NCBI GenBank assembly: GCA_023451375.1
Contig: JAEXZS010000007.1
Location: forward strand, 1-52,051
Source: Pseudomonadota bacterium
GTDB taxonomy: Bacteria > Pseudomonadota > Alphaproteobacteria > Caulobacterales > Caulobacteraceae
Length of the DNA: 52,051 nucleotides
Reading direction: 5' to 3'
Below are positions 25,090-32,550 of the stretch, piece after piece (the stretch's first letter is position 1; each line of letters begins with the position of its first letter). Below the pieces are notes generated by a model, which saw only the letters and a program-made list of their open reading frames with translations, was not told the DNA's origin and searched no databases. A program made the position numbers and the translations under genes.

Positions 25090-25617
25090 TCAGCCACGCC
25101 GCAGGATGAACTCGTCATCCAGCCAGCGGCCGACGGGGTACTGATATTCACCGGTCTTCTCGAAGCCATGGGCCGCGTAGAGCTTCTGGGCCTTCAGGTT
25201 TCCGCTCCAGACCCCGACCCACAACGGGCCATCGGAATGGACCTGCATCCAGTCGAGCGACAGGGCCAGCAGCTTCGTGCCCAGCCCCAGACCCTGGGCG
25301 GTCGTGGACACGTAGAGCCGGCGGAGTTCCATGTTGCCGGGGCGGGCGTCCGGGTGTGGCAGGCCGTTGGGCCCCGCATTGGCGAAGGCCAGCAGGTCGC
25401 CGCCGCGCTCGGCCACCCACCAGGCGGCGCTGGGTTCGGCCAGCTTCGCTACCGTTGCGGCGGTGCTGAAGCTGGCGTCGAGGAAGGCGGCGAGATCGTC
25501 CCTCGGATAGGGGATGCCGAAGCCGGTCACGAAGGTGTCGATGAACGTCTGGCGACCCAGGCGCGCCAGGGGCTCGGCGTCCTCGGGGCGTGCGGGGCGG
25601 ATCACGGCGTCGGTCAT
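25090..25617 (-). CDS. GNAT family N-acetyltransferase
   Basis: A 175-residue acetyltransferase. It begins with the usual beta1 (AVIRPARPEDAEPLARLGRQ) and carries the acetyl-CoA pyrophosphate loop TAQGLGLGTKLLALSLDWMQ, then the C-terminal NLKAQKLYAAHGFEKTGEY motif. The substrate may be a small molecule, peptide or protein N-terminus. It is the first gene of the minus-strand run and is divergent from the histone-deacetylase-like gene. Confidence 0.93.
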   Translation of the reverse strand: MTDAVIRPARPEDAEPLARLGRQTFIDTFVTGFGIPYPRDDLAAFLDASFSTAATVAKLAEPSAAWWVAERGGDLLAFANAGPNGLPHPDARPGNMELRRLYVSTTAQGLGLGTKLLALSLDWMQVHSDGPLWVGVWSGNLKAQKLYAAHGFEKTGEYQYPVGRWLDDEFILRRG

Positions 25618-25688
25618 GCGGCGGCTCTAGCGTGGACGGGTGATTTCGTCACGCGACACCCGCCGAGTCGCGCCTTATCATCCGCCCG

Positions 25689-26609
25689 ATGAGCGTCCCC
25701 TTGTTCACCCATCCCGCCATGCTGGACCACGCCCCCGGCGCGGGGCATCCGGAAAGTCCCGCGCGGCTGAAGGCGGTTCTGGACGCCCTGGACGACGCCG
25801 GACTGGGCGGCGACCGGCGCGCCGCGACGCCGGCGGAGGTCGTGGACCTGGAGCGGGTGCACCCGGCCGGCTATGTCGCGCGCCTGCTGGGCGCTTCGCC
25901 GGATCGGGGATTGCATCAACTGGACGTCGACACCGTGCTGTCGCCGGGCAGCGTGCCCGCCGCGCGGCTGGCGGCCGGCGCAGCGATCGACGCCGTACGG
26001 GCCGTGGCGCGCGGCGAGACCCGGCGCGCCTTCGCCGCCGTGCGGCCGCCCGGACACCATGCCGAGCCTGACCGCGCCATGGGCTTCTGCCTGTTCTCCA
26101 GCGTGGCGGTGGCGGCGCGCGTCGCGCAGGCCGAGGGGATGGCCCGGGTGGCGGTGGTCGACTTCGATGTCCACCACGGAAACGGCACCCAGGCGGCGTT
26201 CGAGGACGACGACAGCCTGTTCCTGGCGTCCATCCACCAGATGCCGCTCTATCCGGGCAGCGGCGCCGCGGATGAGACCGGCGTCGGCAACATCGTCAAC
26301 GCCCCCGTGGCGCCTCATGTGGCGCGCGAAGCCTGGCGGGCGACCTTCGCCGGAGGCCTGATGCCGCCCCTGGAGGCGTTCCGCCCCGACCTGATCCTGA
26401 TCTCGGCCGGCTTCGACGCCCATCGGCGCGATCCGCTGGCGCACCAGTCGCTGGAGGCCGCCGACTTCGCCTGGGCGACCCGCGCGGTGATCGAGGTCGC
26501 GCGCCGCGTGTGCGACGGCAAGGTTGTCTCGGCGCTCGAGGGCGGTTACGACCTTGAAGGGTTGGCCCGTTCGGCGGTCGCCCATGTGCAGGCCCTGGGG
26601 GAGGATTGA
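25689..26609 (+). CDS. Histone deacetylase family protein (acetylpolyamine/AcuC-like amidohydrolase)
   Basis: A 306-residue zinc amidohydrolase of the arginase/deacetylase fold. Active-site blocks are intact: RPPGHHAEPDRAMGFCLF (His-His charge relay), VVDFDVHHGNGTQ (zinc Asp/His), LISAGFDAHRRDPL (zinc Asp) and the terminal ALEGGYD (Gly-Gly-Tyr transition-state Tyr). Bacterial members remove acetyl groups from polyamines, acetoin-pathway intermediates or proteins; the target is unknown. The neighbouring GNAT gene is divergent, and an acetylation/deacetylation pairing is speculative. Confidence 0.93.
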   Translation: MSVPLFTHPAMLDHAPGAGHPESPARLKAVLDALDDAGLGGDRRAATPAEVVDLERVHPAGYVARLLGASPDRGLHQLDVDTVLSPGSVPAARLAAGAAIDAVRAVARGETRRAFAAVRPPGHHAEPDRAMGFCLFSSVAVAARVAQAEGMARVAVVDFDVHHGNGTQAAFEDDDSLFLASIHQMPLYPGSGAADETGVGNIVNAPVAPHVAREAWRATFAGGLMPPLEAFRPDLILISAGFDAHRRDPLAHQSLEAADFAWATRAVIEVARRVCDGKVVSALEGGYDLEGLARSAVAHVQALGED

Positions 26610-26650
26610 GGACGCTTAGAGCCTTGAAGCGTAAGGCCCGTCCGATCGTC

Positions 26651-27313
26651 ATGCCCGCTCCCGCCCTGTCCCTCGATTCGTCTGAAGACGGCGTGGCCCA
26701 GCCGGCCCGCGCGAGCGCGTCCCGCGCGCTGACGGCGGTGCGTCCGGGCGCCATCGTCCTGATCCGCCATGGCGAGCCCGCCCTGTCGCGCAAATGCCTG
26801 ATCACCGCTCGCCAGTACGGCGACTGGTGGGCCAAGTACGAGGTCGGCGGCCTGCGCGCGGGCCAGACCCCGCCCGCCGCCCTCGTCGCCGCCGCCGAAG
26901 GCGCGGGCGCCATCTACGTGTCCACACGGCAGCGCGCGCAGGAGACCGCCGCCGCCGTCGCCGCGGGCCGAGAGGTGATGACCGACGCCCTGTTCATCGA
27001 GGCGCCTCTGCCGCCGCCGCCGCTGCCCGGCTGGATCAAGCTTTCGCCGCGCTGGTGGGGCGTGGTGTCGCGCTTCTGGTGGCACGCCTTCAACCACCAC
27101 GGCGGCCAGGAGACCCGGGCCCAGGCCGAGAAGCGGGCGGAACAGGCGGCGCAGGTGCTGATCGGCAAGGCGTCCGGCGGCCGCGACGTGCTGGTCTTCG
27201 CCCACGGCTATTTCAACCACATGGTCGGCCGGCGCCTCAGCGCCGACGGCTGGCGATTGGTCGAGAACCAGGGATTCAAATACTGGTCGCAGCGGCGCTA
27301 CGAGAAACGCTGA
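26651..27313 (+). CDS. Histidine phosphatase family protein
   Basis: A 220-residue protein of the phosphoglycerate-mutase-like superfamily. The catalytic motif is IVLIRHGEPALS (phospho-His), with a second Arg block YVSTRQRAQETAAAV and the late catalytic His in VLVFAHGYFNHMVGRRL. A Pro/Trp-rich insertion (PPPPLPGWIKLSPRWWGVV) sits in the cap region. The start is uncertain: ATG at 26651 gives a 30-40-residue lead before the motif, while a TTG at 26606 overlaps the HDAC stop but has its Shine-Dalgarno sequence too close. Substrate unknown. Confidence 0.88.
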   Translation: MPAPALSLDSSEDGVAQPARASASRALTAVRPGAIVLIRHGEPALSRKCLITARQYGDWWAKYEVGGLRAGQTPPAALVAAAEGAGAIYVSTRQRAQETAAAVAAGREVMTDALFIEAPLPPPPLPGWIKLSPRWWGVVSRFWWHAFNHHGGQETRAQAEKRAEQAAQVLIGKASGGRDVLVFAHGYFNHMVGRRLSADGWRLVENQGFKYWSQRRYEKR

Positions 27314-27377
27314 TTGATCCCTTCGCCGCACCCCGCGGCGCTTCCACTGATGCGGATCAGCCTCTAGGGTCCGCGCC

Positions 27378-27626
27378 ATGACCGACGCCGCATCCATTCC
27401 CGCCGACCTCAGCTTCGAAGAGGCGCTGCAACGCCTGGAAACCATCGTCTCGCGCTTGGAATCCGGCCAGGCTCCGCTGGAGGAGTCCATCGCCCTCTAT
27501 GAAGAAGGCGCGAAGCTGAAGGCGCATTGCGAGGCGCGGCTGAAGGCGGCCCAGCTGCGCGTTGAGAAGATCGTCGTCGGGCCCGACGGCCAAGCGAAGG
27601 GCGTCGAGGCGGCGTCGTTCGAATGA
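27378..27626 (+). CDS. xseB: Exodeoxyribonuclease VII small subunit
   Basis: An 82-residue helical-hairpin protein with the family core LSFEEALQRLETIVSRLESG and PLEESIALYEEGAKLKAHCE. It joins XseA to form exonuclease VII, which degrades single-stranded DNA to oligonucleotides. xseA is not in the window. The stop overlaps the csaA start by 4 nt (ATGA). xseB next to ispA and dxs is a common proteobacterial layout. Confidence 0.96.
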   Translation: MTDAASIPADLSFEEALQRLETIVSRLESGQAPLEESIALYEEGAKLKAHCEARLKAAQLRVEKIVVGPDGQAKGVEAASFE

Positions 27627-27964
27627 GCGGGACCATCACCTTCGACGACTTCATGAAGGTCGATATCCGCATCGGCCAGGTGATCCAGGCCGAGCCATTC
27701 CCGGAGGCCCGAAAGCCGGCCTTCAAGCTGCGGATCGACTTCGGTCCTGAGATCGGGATCAAGAAGTCCTCGGCCCAGATCACCAAACACTACACGATCG
27801 ACCAGTTGGAAGGCCGCAAGGTCGCCGCCGTCGTCAACTTCCCGCCCCGTCAGATCGGGCCTTTCATGTCCGAGGTCCTGACCCTCGGCTTCCCGGACGA
27901 GGCGGGCGAGGTTGTGCTGGTCGGGGTGGACCGCGACGTGCCCGTCGGCGGGCGGCTGTTTTGA
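27623..27964 (+). CDS. csaA: CsaA-like tRNA-binding/chaperone protein
   Basis: A 113-residue protein consisting of one EMAP/Trbp111-type OB fold: FDDFMKVDIRIGQVIQAEPF, IGIKKSSAQITKHYTIDQL and the dimer-forming VVNFPPRQIGPFMSEVLTLG. CsaA binds tRNA-like structures and has been linked to SecA-dependent export in Bacillus. It is inserted between xseB and ispA with 4-nt overlaps at both ends (ATGA upstream, TTGA downstream). Assignment as csaA rather than a generic tRNA-binding domain protein rests on its small single-domain size. Confidence 0.93.
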   Translation: MSGTITFDDFMKVDIRIGQVIQAEPFPEARKPAFKLRIDFGPEIGIKKSSAQITKHYTIDQLEGRKVAAVVNFPPRQIGPFMSEVLTLGFPDEAGEVVLVGVDRDVPVGGRLF

Positions 27965-28875
27965 CCCACGTCCTGGCCGCCAACTCGCCCGAGCAGGCCG
28001 TGATCGACCGGGTCGCCGAGATCGCGGACCTGGTCACCGTCGCTCTGGACGAACTGCTGCCGCGCGCCGACGGTCCTGAATCGCGGCTGACCGAAGCGAT
28101 GCGCTATGCCGCCCTGGGCCCGGGCAAGCGGCTGCGGCCGTTCTTCGCCCTGGAAGCCGCGCGGCTGTTCGACATCGAGGAGCGGTCGGTGCTGCGCGCC
28201 GCCTGCGCGCTGGAGTGTGTGCACGCCTACAGCCTGGTTCATGACGATCTGCCGTGCATGGATGACGACGACATGCGGCGCGGGCGGCCGACCGTCCACC
28301 GCGCCTATGACGAGGCCACGGCGGTGCTGGCGGGCGACGCCCTGCAGACGGCGGCGTTCGACATCCTGCTGCACGAGGACACCCATGACGATCCGGCGGT
28401 CCGGTGCGAACTCGCGGCGCGGCTGTCGCTGGCGTCGGGCGCGCGCGGCATGGCCGGGGGGCAGATGATCGACCTTTTGGGCGTGCGCGACGACTTGGGC
28501 GGGGTGGCGCGGATGCAGCGGCTGAAGACCGGCGCCCTGTTCGCCTACGCCTTCGAGATCCCTCTGATCATCGCCGATGCGCGCGAAAGCCAGCGCCACG
28601 CCCTGATCAGCTTCTCGCACGACATCGGCCTGGCCTATCAGATCGTCGACGACCTGCTGGACGTCGAGGGCTCGGCCGAAGAGATGGGCAAGGCCGCGGG
28701 CGGCAAGGACGCGGCGCTGGGCAAGACCAACTTCGTCACCCTGCTTGGCCTTGAAGAGGCGCGACACAGGGTCACGCACCTGGCCGATCAGGCCCGGGGA
28801 CATCTGGATATCTTCGGCGAGGACGCGGAAATCCTGGCCGCGAGCGTGGACTTTGTCCTGAAACGTCGATCCTGA
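27961..28875 (+). CDS. ispA: Polyprenyl synthetase, farnesyl diphosphate synthase type
   Basis: A 304-residue prenyltransferase that condenses IPP with DMAPP/GPP. The first Asp-rich motif is SLVHDDLPCMDDDDMRRGRP (the two-residue insertion typical of bacterial FPP synthases) and the second is QIVDDLLDVEG; GPGKRLRPFF binds IPP. The start is TTG at 27961, overlapping the csaA stop by 4 nt (TTGA), with no other good start nearby, so translation is probably coupled. dxs follows 62 nt downstream, placing precursor supply and chain elongation together. Confidence 0.94.
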   Translation: MTHVLAANSPEQAVIDRVAEIADLVTVALDELLPRADGPESRLTEAMRYAALGPGKRLRPFFALEAARLFDIEERSVLRAACALECVHAYSLVHDDLPCMDDDDMRRGRPTVHRAYDEATAVLAGDALQTAAFDILLHEDTHDDPAVRCELAARLSLASGARGMAGGQMIDLLGVRDDLGGVARMQRLKTGALFAYAFEIPLIIADARESQRHALISFSHDIGLAYQIVDDLLDVEGSAEEMGKAAGGKDAALGKTNFVTLLGLEEARHRVTHLADQARGHLDIFGEDAEILAASVDFVLKRRS

Positions 28876-28887
28876 TAGGAAACGGTC

Positions 28888-28903
28888 GACCCGCTTGCGG
28901 GTC
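28888..28903 (+). repeat. Short perfect inverted repeat between ispA and dxs
   Basis: GACCCGC-TT-GCGGGTC (7-bp arms) lies in the 62-nt gap between ispA and dxs. It has no T-run, so it is more likely a weak attenuator or mRNA structure than an intrinsic terminator. Confidence 0.4.
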
Positions 28904-28937
28904 AGCCTTCATTGATCGCTTCAAGGTCCCCCGGCCG

Positions 28938-30848
28938 ATGCCCGACACCCCCCTTCTCGACACCGTCAGCATTCCGGCCGACATGCGCGACTTCGATGTC
29001 GCCCGGCTGAAGCAACTGGCGGACGAGGTGCGCGCTGAGACCATTGACGCGGTGTCGGTCACCGGCGGCCATCTGGGCGCGGGCCTGGGCGTGGTCGAGC
29101 TGACGGTCGCGCTGCATCATGTGTTCGAGACCCCCAGGGACATCCTGATCTGGGACGTCGGCCACCAGTGCTATCCGCACAAGATTCTGACCGGGCGGCG
29201 CGACCGCATCCGCACCCTGCGCCAGGGCGGCGGGCTGTCCGGCTTCACCAAGCGCAGCGAGAGCGCATACGATCCCTTCGGCGCGGCCCACGCCTCGACC
29301 TCGATCAGCGCCGCTCTGGGCTTCGCCGCCGCAAGGGACCAGAAGGGCGACAACAACCGTGTCGTGGCGGTCATCGGCGACGGCTCGATGTCCGCCGGCA
29401 TGGCCTATGAGGCGATGAACAACGCGGCCGAGGCGACCAGCGGCCAGCTGATGGTCATCCTGAACGATAACGACATGTCGATCGCCCCGCCGGTGGGCGG
29501 CATGAGCGCCTATCTCGCCGGTCTGGTCTCGGGCGGCGCCTATCAGAACGTCCGTCGGCTGGGCAAGTCGGTGGCCCAGCACCTGCCGCGCCCCTTCCGG
29601 ACGGCCGCCAAGAAAGCCGAGGAATACGCCCGCGGCATGGTGACCGGCGGCACCTTCTTCGAGGAACTGGGCTTCTACTACGTCGGTCCCATCGACGGAC
29701 ACGACATGGAGACGCTGGTTCCGATCCTGAAGAACGCCGCCGCGATCGAGGACCGGCCCGTGCTGGTCCACGTCGTGACGCAGAAGGGCAAGGGCTACGC
29801 CCCGGCGGAGAGCAGCGCCGACAAGCTGCACGCGGTGGTCAAGTTCGACGTGGTGTCGGGCCAGCAGGCCAAGACCATCTCCAACGCCCCCAGCTACACC
29901 AAGGTGTTCGGGACCGAGCTGATCAAGCGGGCCGAGCTGGACCCGTCGGTCGTGGCGATCACCGCCGCCATGCCCTCGGGCACGGGCCTGGACCTGTTCG
30001 GGCAGGCCTTCCCCCAGCGGACCTATGACGTCGGCATCGCCGAACAGCACGCCGTGACCTTCGCCGCCGGCCTGGCCGCCGACGGGATGAAGCCGTTCTG
30101 CGCCATCTATTCGACCTTCCTGCAGCGCGGCTACGACCAGGTGGTGCACGACGTGGCGATCCAGTCGTTGCCGGTGCGCTTCGCCATGGACCGCGCGGGG
30201 CTGGTGGGCGCGGACGGCGCCACCCACGCCGGCAGCTTCGACATCGGCTTCATGGGCGCCCTGCCGGGCATGGTGCTGATGGCCGCTTCGGACGAGGCCG
30301 AGCTGGCGGCGATGATCGCCACCAGCCTGGAAATCGACGACCGGCCGAGCGCCTTCCGCTATCCGCGCGGCGAAGGCGTGGGCGTGGAGATTCCGGAACT
30401 GGCCGCGCCGCTGGAGATCGGCAAGGGCCGGGTCGTGCGCGAGGGGACTTCTGTCGCCATCCTGTCGCTGGGCACGCGCCTTCAGGAATCGCTGAAGGCG
30501 GCCGACCTGCTGGCCGCGCGCGGCGTGTCGGCCACTGTCGCGGACGCCCGCTTCGCCAAGCCGCTGGACGCCGAGCTGATCCTGCGCCTGGCGCGCGAGC
30601 ACGAGGCGCTGATCACGGTCGAGGAAGGCGCGGTAGGCGGTTTCGGCGGCTTCGTGCTGCAGCTTCTGGCCGAGAAGGGCGCGCTTGACGGCGGGCTGAA
30701 GGTCCGCACCCTGCATCTGCCCGATGTGTTCCAGGACCAGGACAGCCCGTCGGCCATGTACGCCAAGGCTGGGCTTAACGCCGAGCACATCGCCGATGCG
30801 GCTTTCAAGGCGCTGGGCGTCGGCGCCACGCAAGCGGTGCGGGCCTGA
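28938..30848 (+). CDS. dxs: 1-deoxy-D-xylulose-5-phosphate synthase
   Basis: A 636-residue thiamine-diphosphate enzyme that condenses pyruvate and glyceraldehyde 3-phosphate, the first step of the MEP isoprenoid pathway. Motifs: GGHLGAGLGVVELTVALHH, WDVGHQCYPHKILTGR, the TPP site GDGSMSAGMAYEAMNN with NDNDMSIAPPVGG, the transketolase-type YDVGIAEQHAVTFAAGLA, and the C-terminal domain ending in LPDVFQDQDSPSAMYAKAGL. Length is standard. Its stop codon abuts the convergent PhoD stop with no base between them (shared TGATCA). Confidence 0.98.
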   Translation: MPDTPLLDTVSIPADMRDFDVARLKQLADEVRAETIDAVSVTGGHLGAGLGVVELTVALHHVFETPRDILIWDVGHQCYPHKILTGRRDRIRTLRQGGGLSGFTKRSESAYDPFGAAHASTSISAALGFAAARDQKGDNNRVVAVIGDGSMSAGMAYEAMNNAAEATSGQLMVILNDNDMSIAPPVGGMSAYLAGLVSGGAYQNVRRLGKSVAQHLPRPFRTAAKKAEEYARGMVTGGTFFEELGFYYVGPIDGHDMETLVPILKNAAAIEDRPVLVHVVTQKGKGYAPAESSADKLHAVVKFDVVSGQQAKTISNAPSYTKVFGTELIKRAELDPSVVAITAAMPSGTGLDLFGQAFPQRTYDVGIAEQHAVTFAAGLAADGMKPFCAIYSTFLQRGYDQVVHDVAIQSLPVRFAMDRAGLVGADGATHAGSFDIGFMGALPGMVLMAASDEAELAAMIATSLEIDDRPSAFRYPRGEGVGVEIPELAAPLEIGKGRVVREGTSVAILSLGTRLQESLKAADLLAARGVSATVADARFAKPLDAELILRLAREHEALITVEEGAVGGFGGFVLQLLAEKGALDGGLKVRTLHLPDVFQDQDSPSAMYAKAGLNAEHIADAAFKALGVGATQAVRA

Positions 30849-32540
30849 TCAGGCTTCCTGCAGCGGCCCCAGCCCCCAAACGGTGCGAGCGACACGGTAA
30901 CGCTTGACCGTCGATGCTCGGTAGGGCTTGGCGGTGATGGTTGAGACGGCGCGCAACTCGGCGGTGGCCTGCTCGCGCTCCAAGGTCAGCAGCACGAAGC
31001 CCTTGGAGGACTGGTCGCAGAACTTCACTTCCTTGGAATTTGCCGCCATCAGCGCCAGGCCCAGCGGCAGGCCGCCGATGGAATCGGCCGGCGAGGGGCT
31101 GGAGATGGACGAGGTCCCGAACTCCACCGCGCGGCGCTCGCCGCCGTCGTCATGCAGTTCGTTGACCCAGAAGGCGTGGCTGTCGCCGGCCAGGACGATC
31201 GGCTCGACTCCGGCGATTTTGAACGCCGCGTACAGCCGCTCGCGCGCGGCCGGATAGCCGTCCCAGCTGTCCAGGTTGAACGGCAGACCCAGCTTGAACA
31301 GCTGGATGGAGGCTTCCACCTGCGCCCGGATGTCGGCGGGCAGACCGGCCAGCAGGTCGGCGACCTGTTCGGGCGGCATCATCCGATCGATCTGCGGGCC
31401 CCGCACCCGGGCCGTGACGACTTGGTTGCCCAGCACCTGCCACGGCCGCCCAGCAGCCTTCGACTGGGCCAGGGTATCAGTCAGCCAGCGTCGCTGATCG
31501 TCGCCCAGCAGATCGCGCGACGGGTCGTTGCGCCGGGCTTCGAAGGCCGCCACGTCCGGCGCGCCATCGGCTGTCATCGTCAGATCGGCGTAGGACAGCT
31601 GTTCCGCGCGGGCCAGCAGGCGCGTCTCGACCATCGCCAGCGTGGCCAGGTCGCCGAAGTGGAAGGCGCGGTTGATCGCCTCCCGCATCGCGCCGGCCTT
31701 CGGCTCGCGGATCGGCATCCATTCGTAGTAGGCGCGCAGCGCCGCCGCCTTGCGCTCGGCGAAGGCGCCTTCCGTCCCCGGTTGATGGTTCTGCGCGCCG
31801 GCGGCCCAGGCGTCATTGGTCACCTCGTGGTCGTCCCAGACGCAGATGAAGGCGGCGCGGGCATGGGCGGCCTGGAGGTCAGGGTCGGACTTGTACTGGG
31901 CGTGGCGCGTCCGGTAGTCGGCCAGGGAGACGATTTCGTGCGCCGGTTCCGGCACGCGGCCCAGCTGCCGGCCCGCGACCATGCCGTAGTCGTCGGCCTC
32001 GGCGCCGTATTCGTAGATGTAGTCGCCCAGGTGAACGACGGCGTCCAGCCGGTCCAGCCTCGCTATGGCGTCGTAGGCGTTGAACAGGCCGCCGGGATAG
32101 AGCTGACACGACACCACCGCCATGACGACGTCGGGCGTGGCGCCTTCGGGCAGGGTGCGCACGCGGCCGACCGGCGAGATGACGTCGCCCGTGACGAAGC
32201 GGTAGAAATACTCGCCGCCCGGCTCGAGTCCCTGGCCGTCGAGGTCGTGCTTGACGGTGAAGTCTCGCTCGGCCCGGGCGCGCAGGCCCGTGGAGCGGCG
32301 CACGATGTCGCTGAAGTCGGCATCGCGGGCGACCTCCAATGTGACGGCCACGTCGCCCCCCGCCGGATCGGCGGGGGTGACGCGCGTCCAGAAGACCGCC
32401 GAGCGGGTGTCGGGATCGCCGCTGGCGACGCCGTGCAGGAAGGCGACCGGTCCAGCCTGCGTTGCAGAGGGCGTGGTGGCGCAGGCGGTCGTGGCGCCCG
32501 CGCCCAGCAGGCCCAGAAGACTGCGGCGATCCAGTTTCAT
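30849..32540 (-). CDS. phoD: PhoD-like alkaline phosphatase, Tat-exported
   Basis: A 563-residue secreted phosphodiesterase/phosphomonoesterase of the PhoD family that releases phosphate from organic esters using Ca/Fe. The N-terminus MKLDRRSLLGLLGAG is a Tat signal. A PhoD N-terminal domain (FLHGVASGDPDTRSAVFWTR) is followed by the metal-binding core: VHLGDYIYEYG, CVWDDHEVTNDAWAAG and VLAGDSHAFWVNEL. It begins 10 nt after the stop of the TonB-dependent receptor gene, so the two probably form an operon, which suggests uptake of a phosphate-containing compound or its product. I found no clear Pho box. Confidence 0.93.
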   Translation of the reverse strand: MKLDRRSLLGLLGAGATTACATTPSATQAGPVAFLHGVASGDPDTRSAVFWTRVTPADPAGGDVAVTLEVARDADFSDIVRRSTGLRARAERDFTVKHDLDGQGLEPGGEYFYRFVTGDVISPVGRVRTLPEGATPDVVMAVVSCQLYPGGLFNAYDAIARLDRLDAVVHLGDYIYEYGAEADDYGMVAGRQLGRVPEPAHEIVSLADYRTRHAQYKSDPDLQAAHARAAFICVWDDHEVTNDAWAAGAQNHQPGTEGAFAERKAAALRAYYEWMPIREPKAGAMREAINRAFHFGDLATLAMVETRLLARAEQLSYADLTMTADGAPDVAAFEARRNDPSRDLLGDDQRRWLTDTLAQSKAAGRPWQVLGNQVVTARVRGPQIDRMMPPEQVADLLAGLPADIRAQVEASIQLFKLGLPFNLDSWDGYPAARERLYAAFKIAGVEPIVLAGDSHAFWVNELHDDGGERRAVEFGTSSISSPSPADSIGGLPLGLALMAANSKEVKFCDQSSKGFVLLTLEREQATAELRAVSTITAKPYRASTVKRYRVARTVWGLGPLQEA

Positions 32541-32550
32541 CGGTCGATCC

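Noticed and set aside
27325..27350. Terminator between histidine phosphatase and xseB
   Set aside because: Only a 5-bp GCCGC/GCGGC stem with no T-run.
28902..30833. A 643-codon minus-strand open frame
   Set aside because: Exact antisense shadow of dxs.
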